Shown here piece by piece: positions 8,070 through 19,600 of a DNA stretch of 64,000 nt. Origin of the DNA: Candolleomyces eurysporus (lineage: Eukaryota > Basidiomycota > Agaricomycetes > Agaricales > Psathyrellaceae); assembly GCA_027579435.1 (NCBI GenBank), contig JANBPK010000772.1, forward strand, positions 1-64,000. Reading direction: 5' to 3'. Both the position numbers and the translations under genes were made by a program. The notes below the pieces were generated by a model. The model saw only the letters and a list, made by a program, of their open reading frames with translations, was not told the DNA's origin and made no database searches. How positions within the stretch are numbered: the first letter of the stretch is position 1; every line of letters begins with the position of its first letter.

Positions 8070-9223
8070 TGTTATGTAATAACCCCTAGGGTATCTTTTT
8101 TTTTTATTGTTTACTTGTATTTGACTCGGACTCCCTCGGACTTCTCTCCTTAGTAGCATGTTATCTTGCCCTTTGCCCCAGTTTTAACCCTTAGCCCGAG
8201 GACACCCTTTGCCCTATGCTTTTACTTTTATCCGTTGCCCTTTACCCTTGCTTCTTTACCCTATGCCCTGCTTCTTTACTATTAATAGTTGATAGTTATC
8301 AAGTAGGAACAGTAGAAGCACTAGTGCTGGTCACAAGAACCGAGCCAGCCCGGACTTGCCCGATGATCTCAAGTAGTATAAATACCGAGCTGAACTGTAG
8401 TAGTTCTTTAGCTTGTTCTCGAGAATCAAACCTCGTCTACTTGTACCTGGTGCCTGACAAACTTACCTCGACTTCTTTACCCTGTGTATGCTCAAACTGA
8501 GAACACAGTGGACGCTCAACAACGAGTACATTCGCCTCGACATCGTTCCTCATCTTCCTCTCATCGGAGGCATAGACCTTACCCTAGGCCAAGTGCTTCT
8601 CACGATACCGATCGTTCACCCCCTCGTCCTATTCGATTCACTCAACATTTCCCAATTGTCGCCGTCTGCTCAAGAGCTGGTAGGAACCCTACAGCTACGA
8701 CGTCTATTGGGTCCCTTCGCTACAAAGAAGGAACAACTATTGTGGATATTACGTGCTTCGAGCGCCATCCAAACGAGAGAGTCTTCTCAAACTCCTTCGA
8801 GCTCCGAGTAACCAATTACATCGACGTCGTCGTCCTCACGCTTACACGACATTGAAGAAGGACTCTGAACCCTCGAATTCCCTTCCCTTAATCCCCTTCA
8901 AGAATACCTCCTCCGAACAGAAGGAACCCCTCTCAGTGACGCCCTCGAACTCCCTCCTCCTCCTCCCCCCCCGAGTCCCCCTCAANCAGATCCTTCTCAC
9001 CAAAGCCACTTGTGAAAGAGGCATTCTTTCTCATTCGCTTTATACTTGGCAGCGATACGCTTCAAGTCCCAGAATCTCAGTGATTTCCCTGAACGTCTGT
9101 CATCACCCTCCCGATCCCTGATTTACCGAGCAATATCATCTTTCACTGTTTCTCATCACAGTGAATCTTCGTACCTCATCTTGCATCGTTGAACCCCTGA
9201 ACAATTTGAGGTACTCCATAACA
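8070..9223 (+). repeat. 3' LTR (1,154 bp)
   Basis: It runs from TGTTATG to CATAACA. Its last 230 bp match the partial 5' LTR at window position 1. A pyrimidine-rich stretch at about 8165-8280 holds degenerate repeats of CCCTTTGCCC, TTTACCCT and CCTATGCC type. A TATA box is present at 8377-8384. The small ORFs inside the LTR carry no recognisable domain and were not annotated. Confidence 0.93.
8377..8384 (+). promoter_or_regulatory. TATA box of the LTR promoter
   Basis: TATAAATA in the LTR, in the context AAGTAGTATAAATACCGAGC. The transcript start, and so the U3/R border, would be expected about 25-35 bp downstream. Confidence 0.5.
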
Positions 9224-9323
9224 CATCCAGTCCAGAGTTTGGCACACGCCGCAATCCACGTTTTTGGTCGAGGAACTCGACTTTGCTGAACTGATGAAGA
9301 ACCAACATTTTTGAGACCTGCAT

Positions 9324-10541
9324 ATGAAATTCATGAAGATGAACGAGGTTCAAACATCCCTGGTTCAAGATAATCAGCGACTAAACACAGAGAAAGGAGT
9401 GTTGCAAGCAGAAATAATTAGGCTCCAGGCAACCAGGTATGTGATGCAAATCCAGATTTGGCCCTCAAACCTTGTCGTCTAATGGAACCATCTGGCCCAG
9501 CAGTCTGGACACTGGCACCCGGCAAAATGCCTCTATGCGCCAACGCGGGACATCAATCATGTCGAGTGTTGCTCCAAGTGACTCTGTCTCACAGGCATTG
9601 GTCAACTATGGTGGTCAAGAGAGCAGAGACAGTGACTCAGAAATTGAGCTGGAACAGCCAGCAGTCTGCAAGTACAATTGAGAGAAGGTTCTCTGGACAC
9701 TTGACGATGCTCGAAACGACCCAACTGTTGGGATGGCCAAGGCCAACAACTGTCAGCCTAAGATGGAGAAGGCCATTCGACATAAGGACGGCTGGAATAT
9801 TACCCTGCAAGAATGGAGGACAATACGTGCAGTTGTGAAGGAGATTTCATGCACCAAGCTGCTAATTCTCCCCTGACCGCGACACATTGATCTGGCAGTA
9901 CCGGAAACAAAGGCCTACTTTAAGCAACACTTCCCAGCAGAGTGGGCCAATGCAACCATGACCTTCAATCGACGAGAGCCACTGATGCGGCTCTGTGGTG
10001 GCAGCTGGAAATCTGACTATACGCTTGGGAGTGTCCTGTTGGGGATCACAAACCAAGAGGGCTCAGGAGTAGAAGAGTGCCCAGCACTGTCAACATCCAG
10101 TAGTAGCCATAGCTTGGACAAACAAAAGCGAGCTCATTCTGAAGGATTGAAGCAACGTAAAAAAAAAGGCAAAGGCACAGTCCAGCGGAACTCAGCCTGA
10201 GGGTGACGGTACGAGCAAAGGATCTGGTAAGAAACTCATTGCATTGTTTGTTGACTGTTGTTGCTCAAATGCTTGGCTACTCAACAACTAGCAACAACTT
10301 CCTCACCAACAAATGCCGGTGTCTCCACCACGATCCATACAACGATCAGCCAGCTCAGCGACACTCAACAACTGGCTGGGAGCACAGACTTGGAAGCGAC
10401 AACTGACCAGAACAACAACAATAACAATTGTGAAGAACCTCCACACCCCAAGAGTACCCCACAAAAGGGAGTGGCAGTGTCTTCCGACGTCATCAATCTG
10501 TCCTTTATCCAGGTCAACCATGCGTGTACGTTGATACGACC
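9324..10541 (+). pseudogene. Broken repeat-family gene fragment (coiled-coil hypothetical protein)
   Basis: Coding-like sequence resumes about 100 bp after the 3' LTR. An ATG at 9324 opens a coiled-coil segment (KMNEVQTSLVQDNQRLN), a plausible intron is 9437-9500, and an Asp/Glu/Ser-rich exon follows. The reading frame is then interrupted by stops at about 9680 and 9876 and has to jump frames before a segment rich in aromatic residues and ending in a Lys-rich patch (9900-10200), then an Asn/Thr-rich tail. This resembles hypothetical ORFs repeated in agaricomycete genomes near transposons, which I recall but cannot check here. It is degraded and probably truncated on both sides by later insertions. 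Confidence 0.45.
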
Positions 10542-11277
10542 GTGTTCGCTTTTTTGCGAATAAATACCAATTTTATTGAATATACTGTTCATCATTCAAC
10601 TAAACAGTCGTGTCTATTAAATCTCTATGTTACGAAACCCTTCCAGTATTGAGATAACTCATGCGGTGCGAAGGATAACTAAAGAATGCACTACTCTTGG
10701 GTTCACGAGAGTTGGAGTCTACTCGAGGACTGCCAACTTAGAGGCGCGCCCATATACCCGAGATTAGGGTTTAGTAAGCTAGCTGGTTGGCACCGCTGAT
10801 GCGCAGGTCGCGTTCTAAGGCTCAAAACACAACAAGACAAAGATCCTAACTCTAACACCAACACACACACAAAACAAACACACCAAGTATCTTCGGAAGA
10901 TAAGAGGCGGGCAAGGGTATAGTGAAAAGCTCTAAGTCAAGCTGGACTTGGGCTTCGGAACGTAAACTTTGCAATCGCAAGTTTGAGGGGGGGAGCTAAG
11001 GCTCAACCGGGTTCAATGTTATTGCTTCGGAAGCTGAACTTCGTAGACAACAGACTTTGACGATACACGGATTCAACTTCAGAAGTGAGAACACGGTCTC
11101 GACACAATATAACTTTAACAACGCGATGAGGACACGGCCTCCGAACGACTTCTGAACTTAAACACGCAAAAGATAACAGAAAGGCTCTTGTAGATTCGGT
11201 GGGTAACACGGACCCGGACGCAAAATACAACGCTAGCTACCCGCTATGTAGATTTAGTTACTCAGGATCCAAGATTA
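10542..11277. other. Left flank of the Tc1/mariner element; no gene seen
   Basis: No ORF with recognisable content and no second LTR could be matched. Together with 14980-16620 this is the sequence into which the Tc1/mariner element inserted. It contains an AC-rich run near 10855-10890 and several CTTCGGAA/CTTCAGAAG-like words that recur in the right flank, so it may be an older unrecognised repeat. Confidence 0.3.
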
Positions 11278-11337
11278 CAGTCGTTTGCAAAATAAACTGC
11301 AGGACCGTTTTTTTTTTTTGCGCGCAGTTGTGACCAA
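11278..11337 (+). repeat. Left terminal inverted repeat
   Basis: 60 bp with an internal T12 tract followed by GCGCGCAGTTGTGACCAA. It mirrors 14918-14977. Confidence 0.95.
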
Positions 11338-11624
11338 GTGATTTATAATGTCACGGTGGGCACGGGGTTGAACTTGGTTACCCACCATTACCGACGCTGT
11401 TTGCTGGCCGCTCGCTCGCCGTCCCTACCCTCCTCTCTTCCATTCTCTCTGACGACAGTGGCAGAGATGCTCATATATTACTATATGCCTATGGGCTCCA
11501 AGGGACCTGCTTGCAACGTCATGAGCAGGTCAGTCTTATTGTGAAGGCAATATACCTTGTAATGAGTTGTCTGACTGGTTTGCCTCATAGGTCCGGGTCA
11601 TGTTTACTGGCTTTTGTTTTCGCC

Positions 11625-11632
11625 TATAAAAG
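11625..11632 (+). promoter_or_regulatory. TATA box of the transposon passenger gene
   Basis: TATAAAAG lies 45 bp before the ATG at 11677, inside the transposon, so the passenger gene appears to travel with its own promoter. Confidence 0.5.
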
Positions 11633-11676
11633 CTCGTAGGAAGCAAGCTGCAATAGATTATCAACCGTCAGTGACG

Positions 11677-13583
11677 ATGGCACCCATTGAACGCACATTC
11701 TCTGATATGACCCAGAACCCGCCCTTCACCCAGGCTCCTTGCTCTGCCCCCATTTTGACGGTTCCTGTCTCAAAGGTGACCGGATTACCAGTCCGATGTC
11801 CCTCAGACTTTTGGTTGAAGCACCCAGGCTGGATTGGTACGTTCACCTACAACACTGTGATGACATGCTGACATTCGGACGAAAGATCACACCGCTAACC
11901 CTCCCCGCTACTATGTCTGCGCCAAAGAGATCAATGAAGCGCTCAAAATTTGGGGACCTATCACCGGCATTCAGCAAGAGGCTCATACTCCGGCCCCTTC
12001 CGAGCCCCGTTCCCCCCTGACCCCTCCTGAACCCCGTTCACCGTTTGACCGTGACTATGAGTTAGATCAAGCAATGGCTCATGTTTCGCCTACCCCGGTC
12101 TCAGGTGCTGATGCTATCAGCGCTCTCCAACTGAACGAAGACACACAAACAACGTTGGGAGATGCTGGTGCTGCAGTTTCTACTGGTGTGTCACCTACCA
12201 ATCCTTCGCTCTCTGCCTGTGTGTTAATTTCTAATATCTATTTGCCAGAGAATTTGTATGTTGTCCGAGCCGTATTCAACCACGCAGCGCCCCTGGTACC
12301 TGGTGTCAAAACCTCCAAGAAGTCTCAGTCAACGGTCAAGATTTTCACGATCAACATACATAACACGAACTGTGTTCAATTCATCACAGCGGCACTTCAG
12401 GCTCATTCCCTCAACCACACCTTCAGTCCAGGCACTGTATCTGGCCCTCCTATCAAGTTGTACTGGACTGGATCAGCGTAAGCCTTTCAATGTGATACTC
12501 AGCCCAAGCCTCATTATCATTTATTTTATTTCAGCGGGGGAAAGACGAACGCTGCTTCAATTCTCAAGGAGGAAGATTTCGACATCAATAGGCAAGCCCT
12601 TTTCCGCAAGAAGTCAAAGCCTGAAGTTACAGTGGAGTTTTCTGCCAACAATTTGGAGCCTTTTCGCATTCAAGCAACTGCTTCTCAAGCACTGGCTGAA
12701 GGGCCGATGGATGAAAACCAGGAGCTTGCATATGGAACTCAGGTGCGTAACTCATGTTAGTTCTCTCCGGTATTGAGGCTGATTTTTTTTGATTTAGGTG
12801 CCACAAATCTCGTCGTTCAACACCACCACCCAGATGCACGGACTCTATATTCTCGAGCTGAAGAAAAAGTGGAAGTGCGAAAAGCATCTTGGGGAGCATG
12901 GTGACTCTGGCCACTGTTATGTGTCTGCGGATGGCTCACACATCAGGTTAAATGGATACCGCTTGAAATTATGGGCTGCAGCTTGGGTGAGATCAGTTTG
13001 CGCGCAAGCATGTTCTTTTGGGCTGACACTATATACCCAGGCTGCCGGGGATGCCACTAAGCATGCACCACCCAACATCGACGCTTTCGATGGGGATCGT
13101 TCTACTGATGGACCAGCTTTCAGAGCCCGGGGTCGTGGGCAGCGCTCTGATGCTGGCGTTGAGGGCGGGGCTGCCACCGGCACCAGCAATGATCTGGTGG
13201 CGATGCTTGTTGGCGCATTGCTCCCAACGCTTGGTCGAAAACGTGCTCGCTCCGAGTCAGCCTCCCCTCGTGCTCGTCCAGACTTCCGTACACCTGCACG
13301 GGCATCAACCTCTACTCTCCTCCTACCCATGTCCCCTCTTCCATCCCCTGGTAGCGAGCTCAATGCTTGCCTCACTGCTTTTCTTGCCAAGCAGGGGATT
13401 GACTTCCTGGTGTATGAGACAGCTCTATCTAGCTTGGACCTGACTCCTGATATTATAGCCGTAGCAACGGACAGCTTGCTGATGGACGTGCTGGGAGCAA
13501 CGATCGGGAAGGTCCTCAAGCTCAAGGTCTTCTGCGAGAGCTGGACTGCGCGGCAAGGGAAGAAGAAGGATGTCTTTATGTAA
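11677..13583 (+). CDS. Transposon passenger gene, unknown function, SAM-like C-terminus (563 aa)
   Basis: Exons: 11677-11836, 11886-12477, 12535-12742, 12798-12986, 13041-13583. All introns are GT..AG, 49-57 bp. The summed coding length is 1,692 nt with no internal stop, so the gene looks functional. The N-terminal half is Pro-rich, then mixed. Around residues 330-380 is a Cys/His/Trp segment (KKWKCEKHLGEHGDSGHCYV) that may bind metal. An Ala/Gly/Arg-rich linker follows. The last ~60 residues have the helical pattern of a SAM-like domain, with an LG...G.VLKLKVF core near the end. It lies wholly between the transposon's inverted repeats, convergent with the transposase. I cannot name the family. 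Candidate roles are a transposition accessory or DNA-binding factor, or a captured host gene. Confidence 0.75.
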
Positions 13584-13716
13584 GCTGTGCTTGATGATCT
13601 CGGTATGCACGTTGACTTCGTCTGTTATTTCTTGGGTGTTTCTCTTGTTTATCTATATCATCATTGAATATGTTTGTAAATGTATGTAATAGTATACAAG
13701 TTAATTTCTTGATTGA

Positions 13717-14793
13717 CTACATGTCCTCGCCTAATGAATAACTGCAATTGACAATCCATCCGACTGCCATTTGTGATGTGATGCTCAATCGAGCCTGATG
13801 AATCAGCCATGGCCGAATAGCAGCATTGGTGGCTTGAGCTTCATGGCGCCATAACCATGACTTGATTGAATGAAAAGCCTGTTCAATTGGATTGAAGTCG
13901 GGGGAGTATGGGGGTAGGTATACAAGTTTTGCCTCTGAGGAAGAGATGAGTAAGACCAGCTTGATTATGGAGTGATGGACTCACGACATTCAACTTCGAC
14001 GATCTTGCGGATTTCTTGATCATGGTGAATTGTGCAGTTGTCAAGCACGACAACACTTCGTGGGCCTGGGAATGGGTTCAAAATAGGAGCCTTCTTGAAT
14101 GAGCACGAGATTACATAGGCAGACAATAGCAACACGTACAATATCATTTCGAATGAATGAGATAAATCGCTCCTTATTTACCGACCCTTCAAAGATGTCG
14201 AGGGCGAGGATTCCATCCGTAGTCAAGGCAGGCAGAACAGAATAGCGCTGCCCTCGAATAAATGTTTCGCAAGAGACACATGCCCGTCCAAGCGATGCCC
14301 AACCATCCATCCTCAAGTTGGTAAAATCATCAACAGATGACTCATCAAGCCAGACGAAGTACTCTGCAGGATAGTGGGCATATTCAGCCTGCCACATAGC
14401 GCGAAGAAGCTCATTCCGCTCTGCTGCAGAGCTCGACACCTTCTTCTTTGAAATTGCGATGCGATGCAGAGTCCGCGAAAGGGTTGCAATTGATACATCA
14501 ATGTCGCGATAGTTGGCCAGATCTTCTTGAAGTTCATCAAGGAAGATCTTGGGGCGGGCGTCAATCATGGAGGCGATAAAGTCGACATCGGTGCTGGATA
14601 AAGCTCGTTTCCGACCACGCCTACGAGCAAAGGGATTTCGGATATTGTGGTAATCACGAAAGTAGGCAAGGACACAGTAGACTGTTCGGACTGAACAGCC
14701 AGCCAAAATGGAGATTTCTTCGGGGGAGAGACAATATTGATGGTGCCAGTGAATGATGCGGTACCTGAGGTCATCAGAAGTATGAGGAGCCAT
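13717..14793 (-). CDS. Tc1/mariner DDE transposase (326 aa)
   Basis: Exons: 14793-14140, 14093-13985, 13934-13717, with introns of 46 and 50 bp; the spliced frame is 981 nt and uninterrupted. The N-terminus has helix-turn-helix character (ISILAGCSVRTVYCVLAYF), followed by a basic GRKRALSS hinge as in Tc1 enzymes. Catalytic residues, numbered from the alternative ATG at 14832: D163 (WLDESSVDD), D249 (VVVLDNCTIHH) and E285 (YSPDFNPIE). The last two are separated by 35 residues, giving D,D(35)E. The triad is complete only if both introns are spliced, which supports the gene model. The start at 14793 (MAPHTSDDLRYR) is preferred; 14832 would add 13 residues. It would excise and insert the element flanked by the 60-bp repeats. 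Confidence 0.9.
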
Positions 14794-14917
14794 GGAGGAT
14801 CGAGGGGAGAGGAGACAGTCGTGCCACTGCATAGAGGTTGGTCTTTATTATGATGTAATGCATTCAACCAACGAACATGACATATTTCAACCAGATCTAA
14901 ATTTGGCAGCATGACTG

Positions 14918-14977
14918 TTGGTCACAACTGCGCGCAAAAAAAAAAAGCGGTCCTGCAGTTTATTTTGCAAACGACTG
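14918..14977 (-). repeat. Right terminal inverted repeat
   Basis: This is the reverse complement of 11278-11337 apart from one base next to the A/T tract and the tract length. It is followed by the TA duplication. Confidence 0.95.
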
Positions 14978-14979
14978 TA

Positions 14980-16620
14980 AATACTGTAAATAAGTTTGGC
15001 AGACACATCCAAGACAAACAGAGATATAAACACATGAAATTAACCAGTCCGGAAAGAAATAATCATATGAGGGTATCCAGGCTCCAGAACTAGGTCTCGA
15101 CCTTCCTAGACTTGCATCGAGACTTGTTCGGAACCGCTGCCGAAACGGTACTCCACTATTTCCACATGTTTAGATAGTTCAGAATAGGTTCGGAGGTGAG
15201 TACCTTTGCTCCCGACCCTACTTCTGCCTATCCGGTTCGCTGGGCACCACTCCCAAGCCCTCATCACATCATTGCTCTGGCTCTAGGCATTCCACATTCT
15301 TCTGCACTCCATGCTTTCCTTGCTATCCTCGTCGGTTCACAAGACCGAAACCTATCTCGGGTTCTGAAGACAGCCAAGGGTCCGGTCTCCACTCCGCATC
15401 AGTTCACACCTTGAGTCGGCTCTTCAGAAGTTCTCAACCGAGCCACTTCGTACTTCTGAATCCAGTAACTGTCGTGTTTAATTGACTTAACAGATTTGCC
15501 ATCACGTCCTCGAAGCCACAGAGTGACTTTACACCTTCCACTTAGCGAATGTCAGGGCGAATGTCCCTTGTAGTGTGCAGACTCTCTTCCTACGCCGTAC
15601 CTCACCAGGTCAGGCGCTCAGTATGGTTCCTAATCGATTCGCTACCCTTCAGATACGTTTGCAGGGCCTTCCTATTTTAAAGCACCACTGCCAAACCGTC
15701 GTACTTGGGTCACTGAGCCGGATCCTTGAGAGCCGCAAAGTCTGAAGCCAGGAACCACTCCAACTTTTGGTTTCGCAATGTTCAGAAGACATGCTAAGTT
15801 CTATAAGTCGTTATCGTTACTTATTCCTTTAATTCAGAAGCACTTCCAAAGAAAAGTTCTATTAATTCGCGATTTTTCTAAGGGTATACAGGCATACGCC
15901 GCATCAGCGCGAGGCACTGAAGCGGCTCAAGTCCTGAGTCAAGGAAATGACCAGACCGACCGTTGGCATCGGGTGAAAAGGTGCAGGTGATGCCGGGTGA
16001 GGCAACCGTACCTGTCCAAGCGGCTTGAGACTAGCAACGAGAGTAGGGGACGCAGAGCAAGGATGCCCATCCACTTTCGATCATCAGTCGGCATCTCATG
16101 CGGCTTCACCAGAAAGGAAATGGTGATCTAAATTTGGCGTTCAGAGGCGCGCCTGACTCGCATGGCTACAATCTTGGCACGGCCTCTACCAATACCCGGT
16201 TCTATTTTCTCTCTATCTTATGCTTGGACTTTTACTATTGGCTAGTTGCTTATCTATCACATGTCTCTTTATCTATTTTTACGCAGCTCGAAAGCAGTAT
16301 ATATACACGCTAACTACTGACTCGAGCGGCATCATCGTATCATTGTTGTTCTATCTTTACTTGCGTTTATCAACGAATCTATCGAGCTTTTCTGCTTATA
16401 TTTCACACGGCGTGAACTATCAGTTTTATCTTGGAACTTAGGAACTTAAGCAGTCAATAAGGCTTGACTACTTGGGAATAGGAATCTCACTAGTTGTGCA
16501 TTAGGGTACTTCTAGTTCAGTGGAGTGTATCAAAGAGAGAACAAGAGAACTTAGTATTCTTAATTCACTCTATAACCCCCACAAACTCGCACTTTGACTT
16601 TCGTGCGGCCTGACTCTCAC
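14980..16620. other. Right flank of the Tc1/mariner element; no gene recognised
   Basis: About 1.6 kb without a convincing gene. A 72-codon open stretch at 15196-15414 has no ATG and no domain I recognise. Shared short words with 10542-11277 suggest both belong to one older repeat split by the transposon. No LTR boundaries could be set. Confidence 0.3.
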
Positions 16621-19600
16621 ACCGCGTGACTACACACAGCTTGTATACAGGTTGTGGTTGGTGTTTTGTGTGTGTGTTTCTGAGCTCGGCAGCACCGATC
16701 TCATCACCGGGTAGCATCCAGCATGAGGGTGTCCTTCACCATGTTGGGCTTGAGGCACTCCGTCCTATGGAAGAAGAGGTCAGTGTTGGGTTGAGGAAAC
16801 AGAGGTTAACATTGACAGTGCGTATGTGTAGTCATTGCCTTCTCTTGCCAGGCAAAGCCAGTCNTTTTTTTTTCAGGAGTGCAAGTTCATTTTCAAGCAC
16901 AACAAGGGCACCTCCACCAGCAGCATGTCCAGCAAATATGTATCCGACAGCCCTGAGGTAAGCAAAAGTGAGACACAATCAGGGAAAATAGATGCACTGC
17001 TCTGGGGTCAAGCATTCTTGTGAGCAAATTCTATCAATTTCCACATAGAAAACATCCCTTGCATTCTTGTTGCCTAAAGCTGGTTGCCTAGGGCCATTTG
17101 CTGTCCAATCTGCAGTCGCCTTGGCATAGAACTCCATGAAGCTGGGCAAAGAGTGAACTGGTGCACTGGCGTGTTCCAAAGCTAAGATGTAGTGACCATA
17201 TTGAAGGGCTCAGGGATCCATATCCTCTTCTGATGGCATGGTGGCAGACAAGCAAAGTAGCGAGAGGACAGGCTTGAAAGTGAATGCGGTGAGGGCAGTG
17301 AATAATGCGACAAAGAAGGTGACATTCTTCTAAGGGGCACGTCTTAGTATAGAGGCATGTGGCTGTAAATTGGTATTACCTGAATAGGGAAGGGCAGTTG
17401 CCTACTTGGCTACTGGCTCAAAGAGCAGCCTAGAGCGGCCCACAATCAGGAGCTGCAAACAGGGGCTTGTACAAAGGGAGGGTTAAAGGAGGTCTATGAA
17501 GGTCCTCACCAGACAAAATTATTTGTCAAATTTGGATTACAACAGGTGTAGAATCTCGATTTCGATCATCAATCAGTCCAAATTCAGAAGGTTGGCATTT
17601 GGATTGATGTCACTCAACTTTGATTTGCTTCTGTGCAGTTTGGAATTGGTGAATTTAGTAGTATGGAGCAAGTGAACCAGCTATCAACAAGTGAACCACC
17701 CCTCTTTGCTAATCCTTAGCTGACGAACTGCCAGAGAAACAAAAATATAATTCAAGTTCTGCCTTTACGCAGCTTGGACAAGGTGAGCAGTGACATTTTG
17801 AGAGAGAGGCTGCTCACTTGTTAGCGAGTGAAGTCAAAACAATGGCAAAAGGTAACTGATAGATGGAAGCCACAAGGTAGACAAGCTGGAGCAGGCCATA
17901 GTACGGCTTTACACTGACTCCTTTTATTTTCTATTTGGCCAAAGTCTCATTGTTCCTCATTATACAGCTAATAGATTTCTTTCTTGATGTCCTTGTACAT
18001 TCTCTGGTATCCACTGTTGCCCTTTTGAACATCTATTTGTATTGTATACAAGTCCCTATTTACCAATATAGCATGTGATGATACGGCATACCCTCACTCT
18101 CACTGGCAAGTGATGTGCTGAGGATTTCGGCATGAGGATTCTTTCCAATAAATACTTTTTTAATGTACAGGGGGTGGACCAGTGATGAACTGGCTGGCTT
18201 CTTTCTTCTCAAAGCATTTGCATCTGAAATTCAACCTTACTGACACTAAATTCAACTTCCGTCTACAGACAGCCAAAAATGATGGACGCCAAATCAGTCA
18301 ATCAGGAGGATCAAATTCAGGTTTGCACACTCTTGAAGTTTGACTTATCGCTCAAAATTGCAATGAAATCCAAATTTCAGGATTGAAGTGGCCCAAAATC
18401 AAATAAAATCATTTTGTCCAGTGGGGGCCGCCAAAGCATCCAGACATCTTTATTTTTTCTACTTGCTAAGCTTTCAGATTGCACTGAAGACAGACTGGTT
18501 CAAGTCTACTGCGCTTCCTGCCCTCATCCATTTTCTTGTATTGGCTGAGGGTGCTCTCACATGCCTATTTCTGAAGGGCACTTCTTTGCCCAATTTTTGC
18601 TTTCCAGCAATTTCACAGAGGTTTGGAGAGCGCCATGCCAACAGGTTCGCAACCCTCTGAAGTGGTAGCCGGACCTGGACCACCTGGGATAAACCATTCT
18701 CATGAGGAATTCAGATACTTATTCACATATCAGGGCATGTTGTCTCTTTACTAACTCATTAAAGGAAGAAGGGGTGTCTAGAAGTGCGTGGGCCAGCCTA
18801 CGATGTGCATCATGGTCAAGGACCCAAATTGGAATCAGAGAATTCCTGATTCCTGCTTCTCTTGAGCTAATCAAGAGGAATTGAGTCTCCCTTCATTCAC
18901 CATGTCAATGATGGTCTGGGCCAGAATGCTTATAGAATTAGACACTATAGCTTCTTCGTTTCTACTTTCAAATCCACCAGAGCAGTAGGAGTAAATCAGC
19001 TGGTTAGGTGAGCCCAGGGCAGGTCTTTGCTGAATACGCAAAACTATCTCCTGAAAAACTGAATCATTGTGCCTGTCAATGGGTAGCTGCATTGGGTCAA
19101 CTTGGCATTTTGGGTTGATCACAACCCAGGACATTGTAGCTGTCTAAGCAACATCTTCCCCACTTCAATGCCTTTCAACATTACAGCTGGTTTGAAAATG
19201 ATAAACCAGATCGCATTTTATTCCGCTTCTGGTCTACTTATCATTTTTGAATCAGCTATAAGTGTAGCACACTGGAGGCAAGTGACTGATTCTACAGTGT
19301 TGCAGATGAAGGATTGCACAAGCCCAACAAAATATATTGACTTGTGGCAAGTGGCTGATGCTGCACACAGCAAGGGCCAAAGCATTTTGCATGGTTCTCT
19401 AGCTGCTGTTCCCTTGTTTGACCCTCCATCTTACCTTACACTGGCATCATTATCACTCCCATACAATACAAATGTCTTCCAGAGACAGCCGCAAGTCCAT
19501 GCTTCCAGCGCCTGGCACTGCTGTGACAACAGAGACCAAAGCAGTGATTCAAAGCAACTGATCGGGGGATACCTGGACAGCACTTGGCCGCATGCATATG

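Larger units (their letters stand above)
1..9223 (+). mobile_element. Ty3/gypsy chromovirus (chromodomain LTR retrotransposon), 5' LTR truncated by window edge
   Basis: The element runs from a partial 5' LTR (1-230) through gag, pol and a third ORF to a full 3' LTR (8070-9223). The order protease, reverse transcriptase, RNase H, integrase, chromodomain defines a Ty3/gypsy chromovirus. The LTR starts TGTTATG and ends CATAACA, a perfect 7-bp inverted terminal repeat. The target-site duplication cannot be checked because the left flank lies outside the window. No tRNA primer site beginning TGG directly follows the 5' LTR; the first internal bases are GGAGAACAAG, so self-priming as in Tf1-type chromoviruses is possible but unproven. 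Pol and the third ORF are open throughout, so the copy looks coding-competent apart from a frame break ahead of gag. Confidence 0.95.
11278..14977. mobile_element. Tc1/mariner-type DNA transposon (3,700 bp) carrying a passenger gene
   Basis: The two ends are 60-bp inverted repeats differing at one substitution plus one base in a homopolymer run (T12 on the left, A11 on the right). The left end starts CAGTCGTTTGCAAAATAAAC and the right end is its reverse complement. Both ends are flanked by TA (11276-11277 and 14978-14979), the classic Tc1/mariner target duplication. Inside, on the minus strand, is a DDE transposase with all three catalytic residues; on the plus strand is a five-exon gene of unknown function. 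Their stop codons face each other 133 bp apart. Tc1/mariner elements are normally 1-2 kb with only a transposase. Near-identical ends and open frames suggest recent insertion. Confidence 0.93.

Noticed and set aside
8484..9121. ORFs of about 100-120 codons inside the 3' LTR
   Set aside because: They overlap each other in different frames, have no domain and lie in LTR sequence; the equivalent copies are not conserved in frame in the 5' LTR fragment.
12917..13525. 202-codon minus-strand ORF inside the transposon
   Set aside because: It lies opposite exons 4 and 5 of the passenger gene, whose splice phases and product are more coherent.
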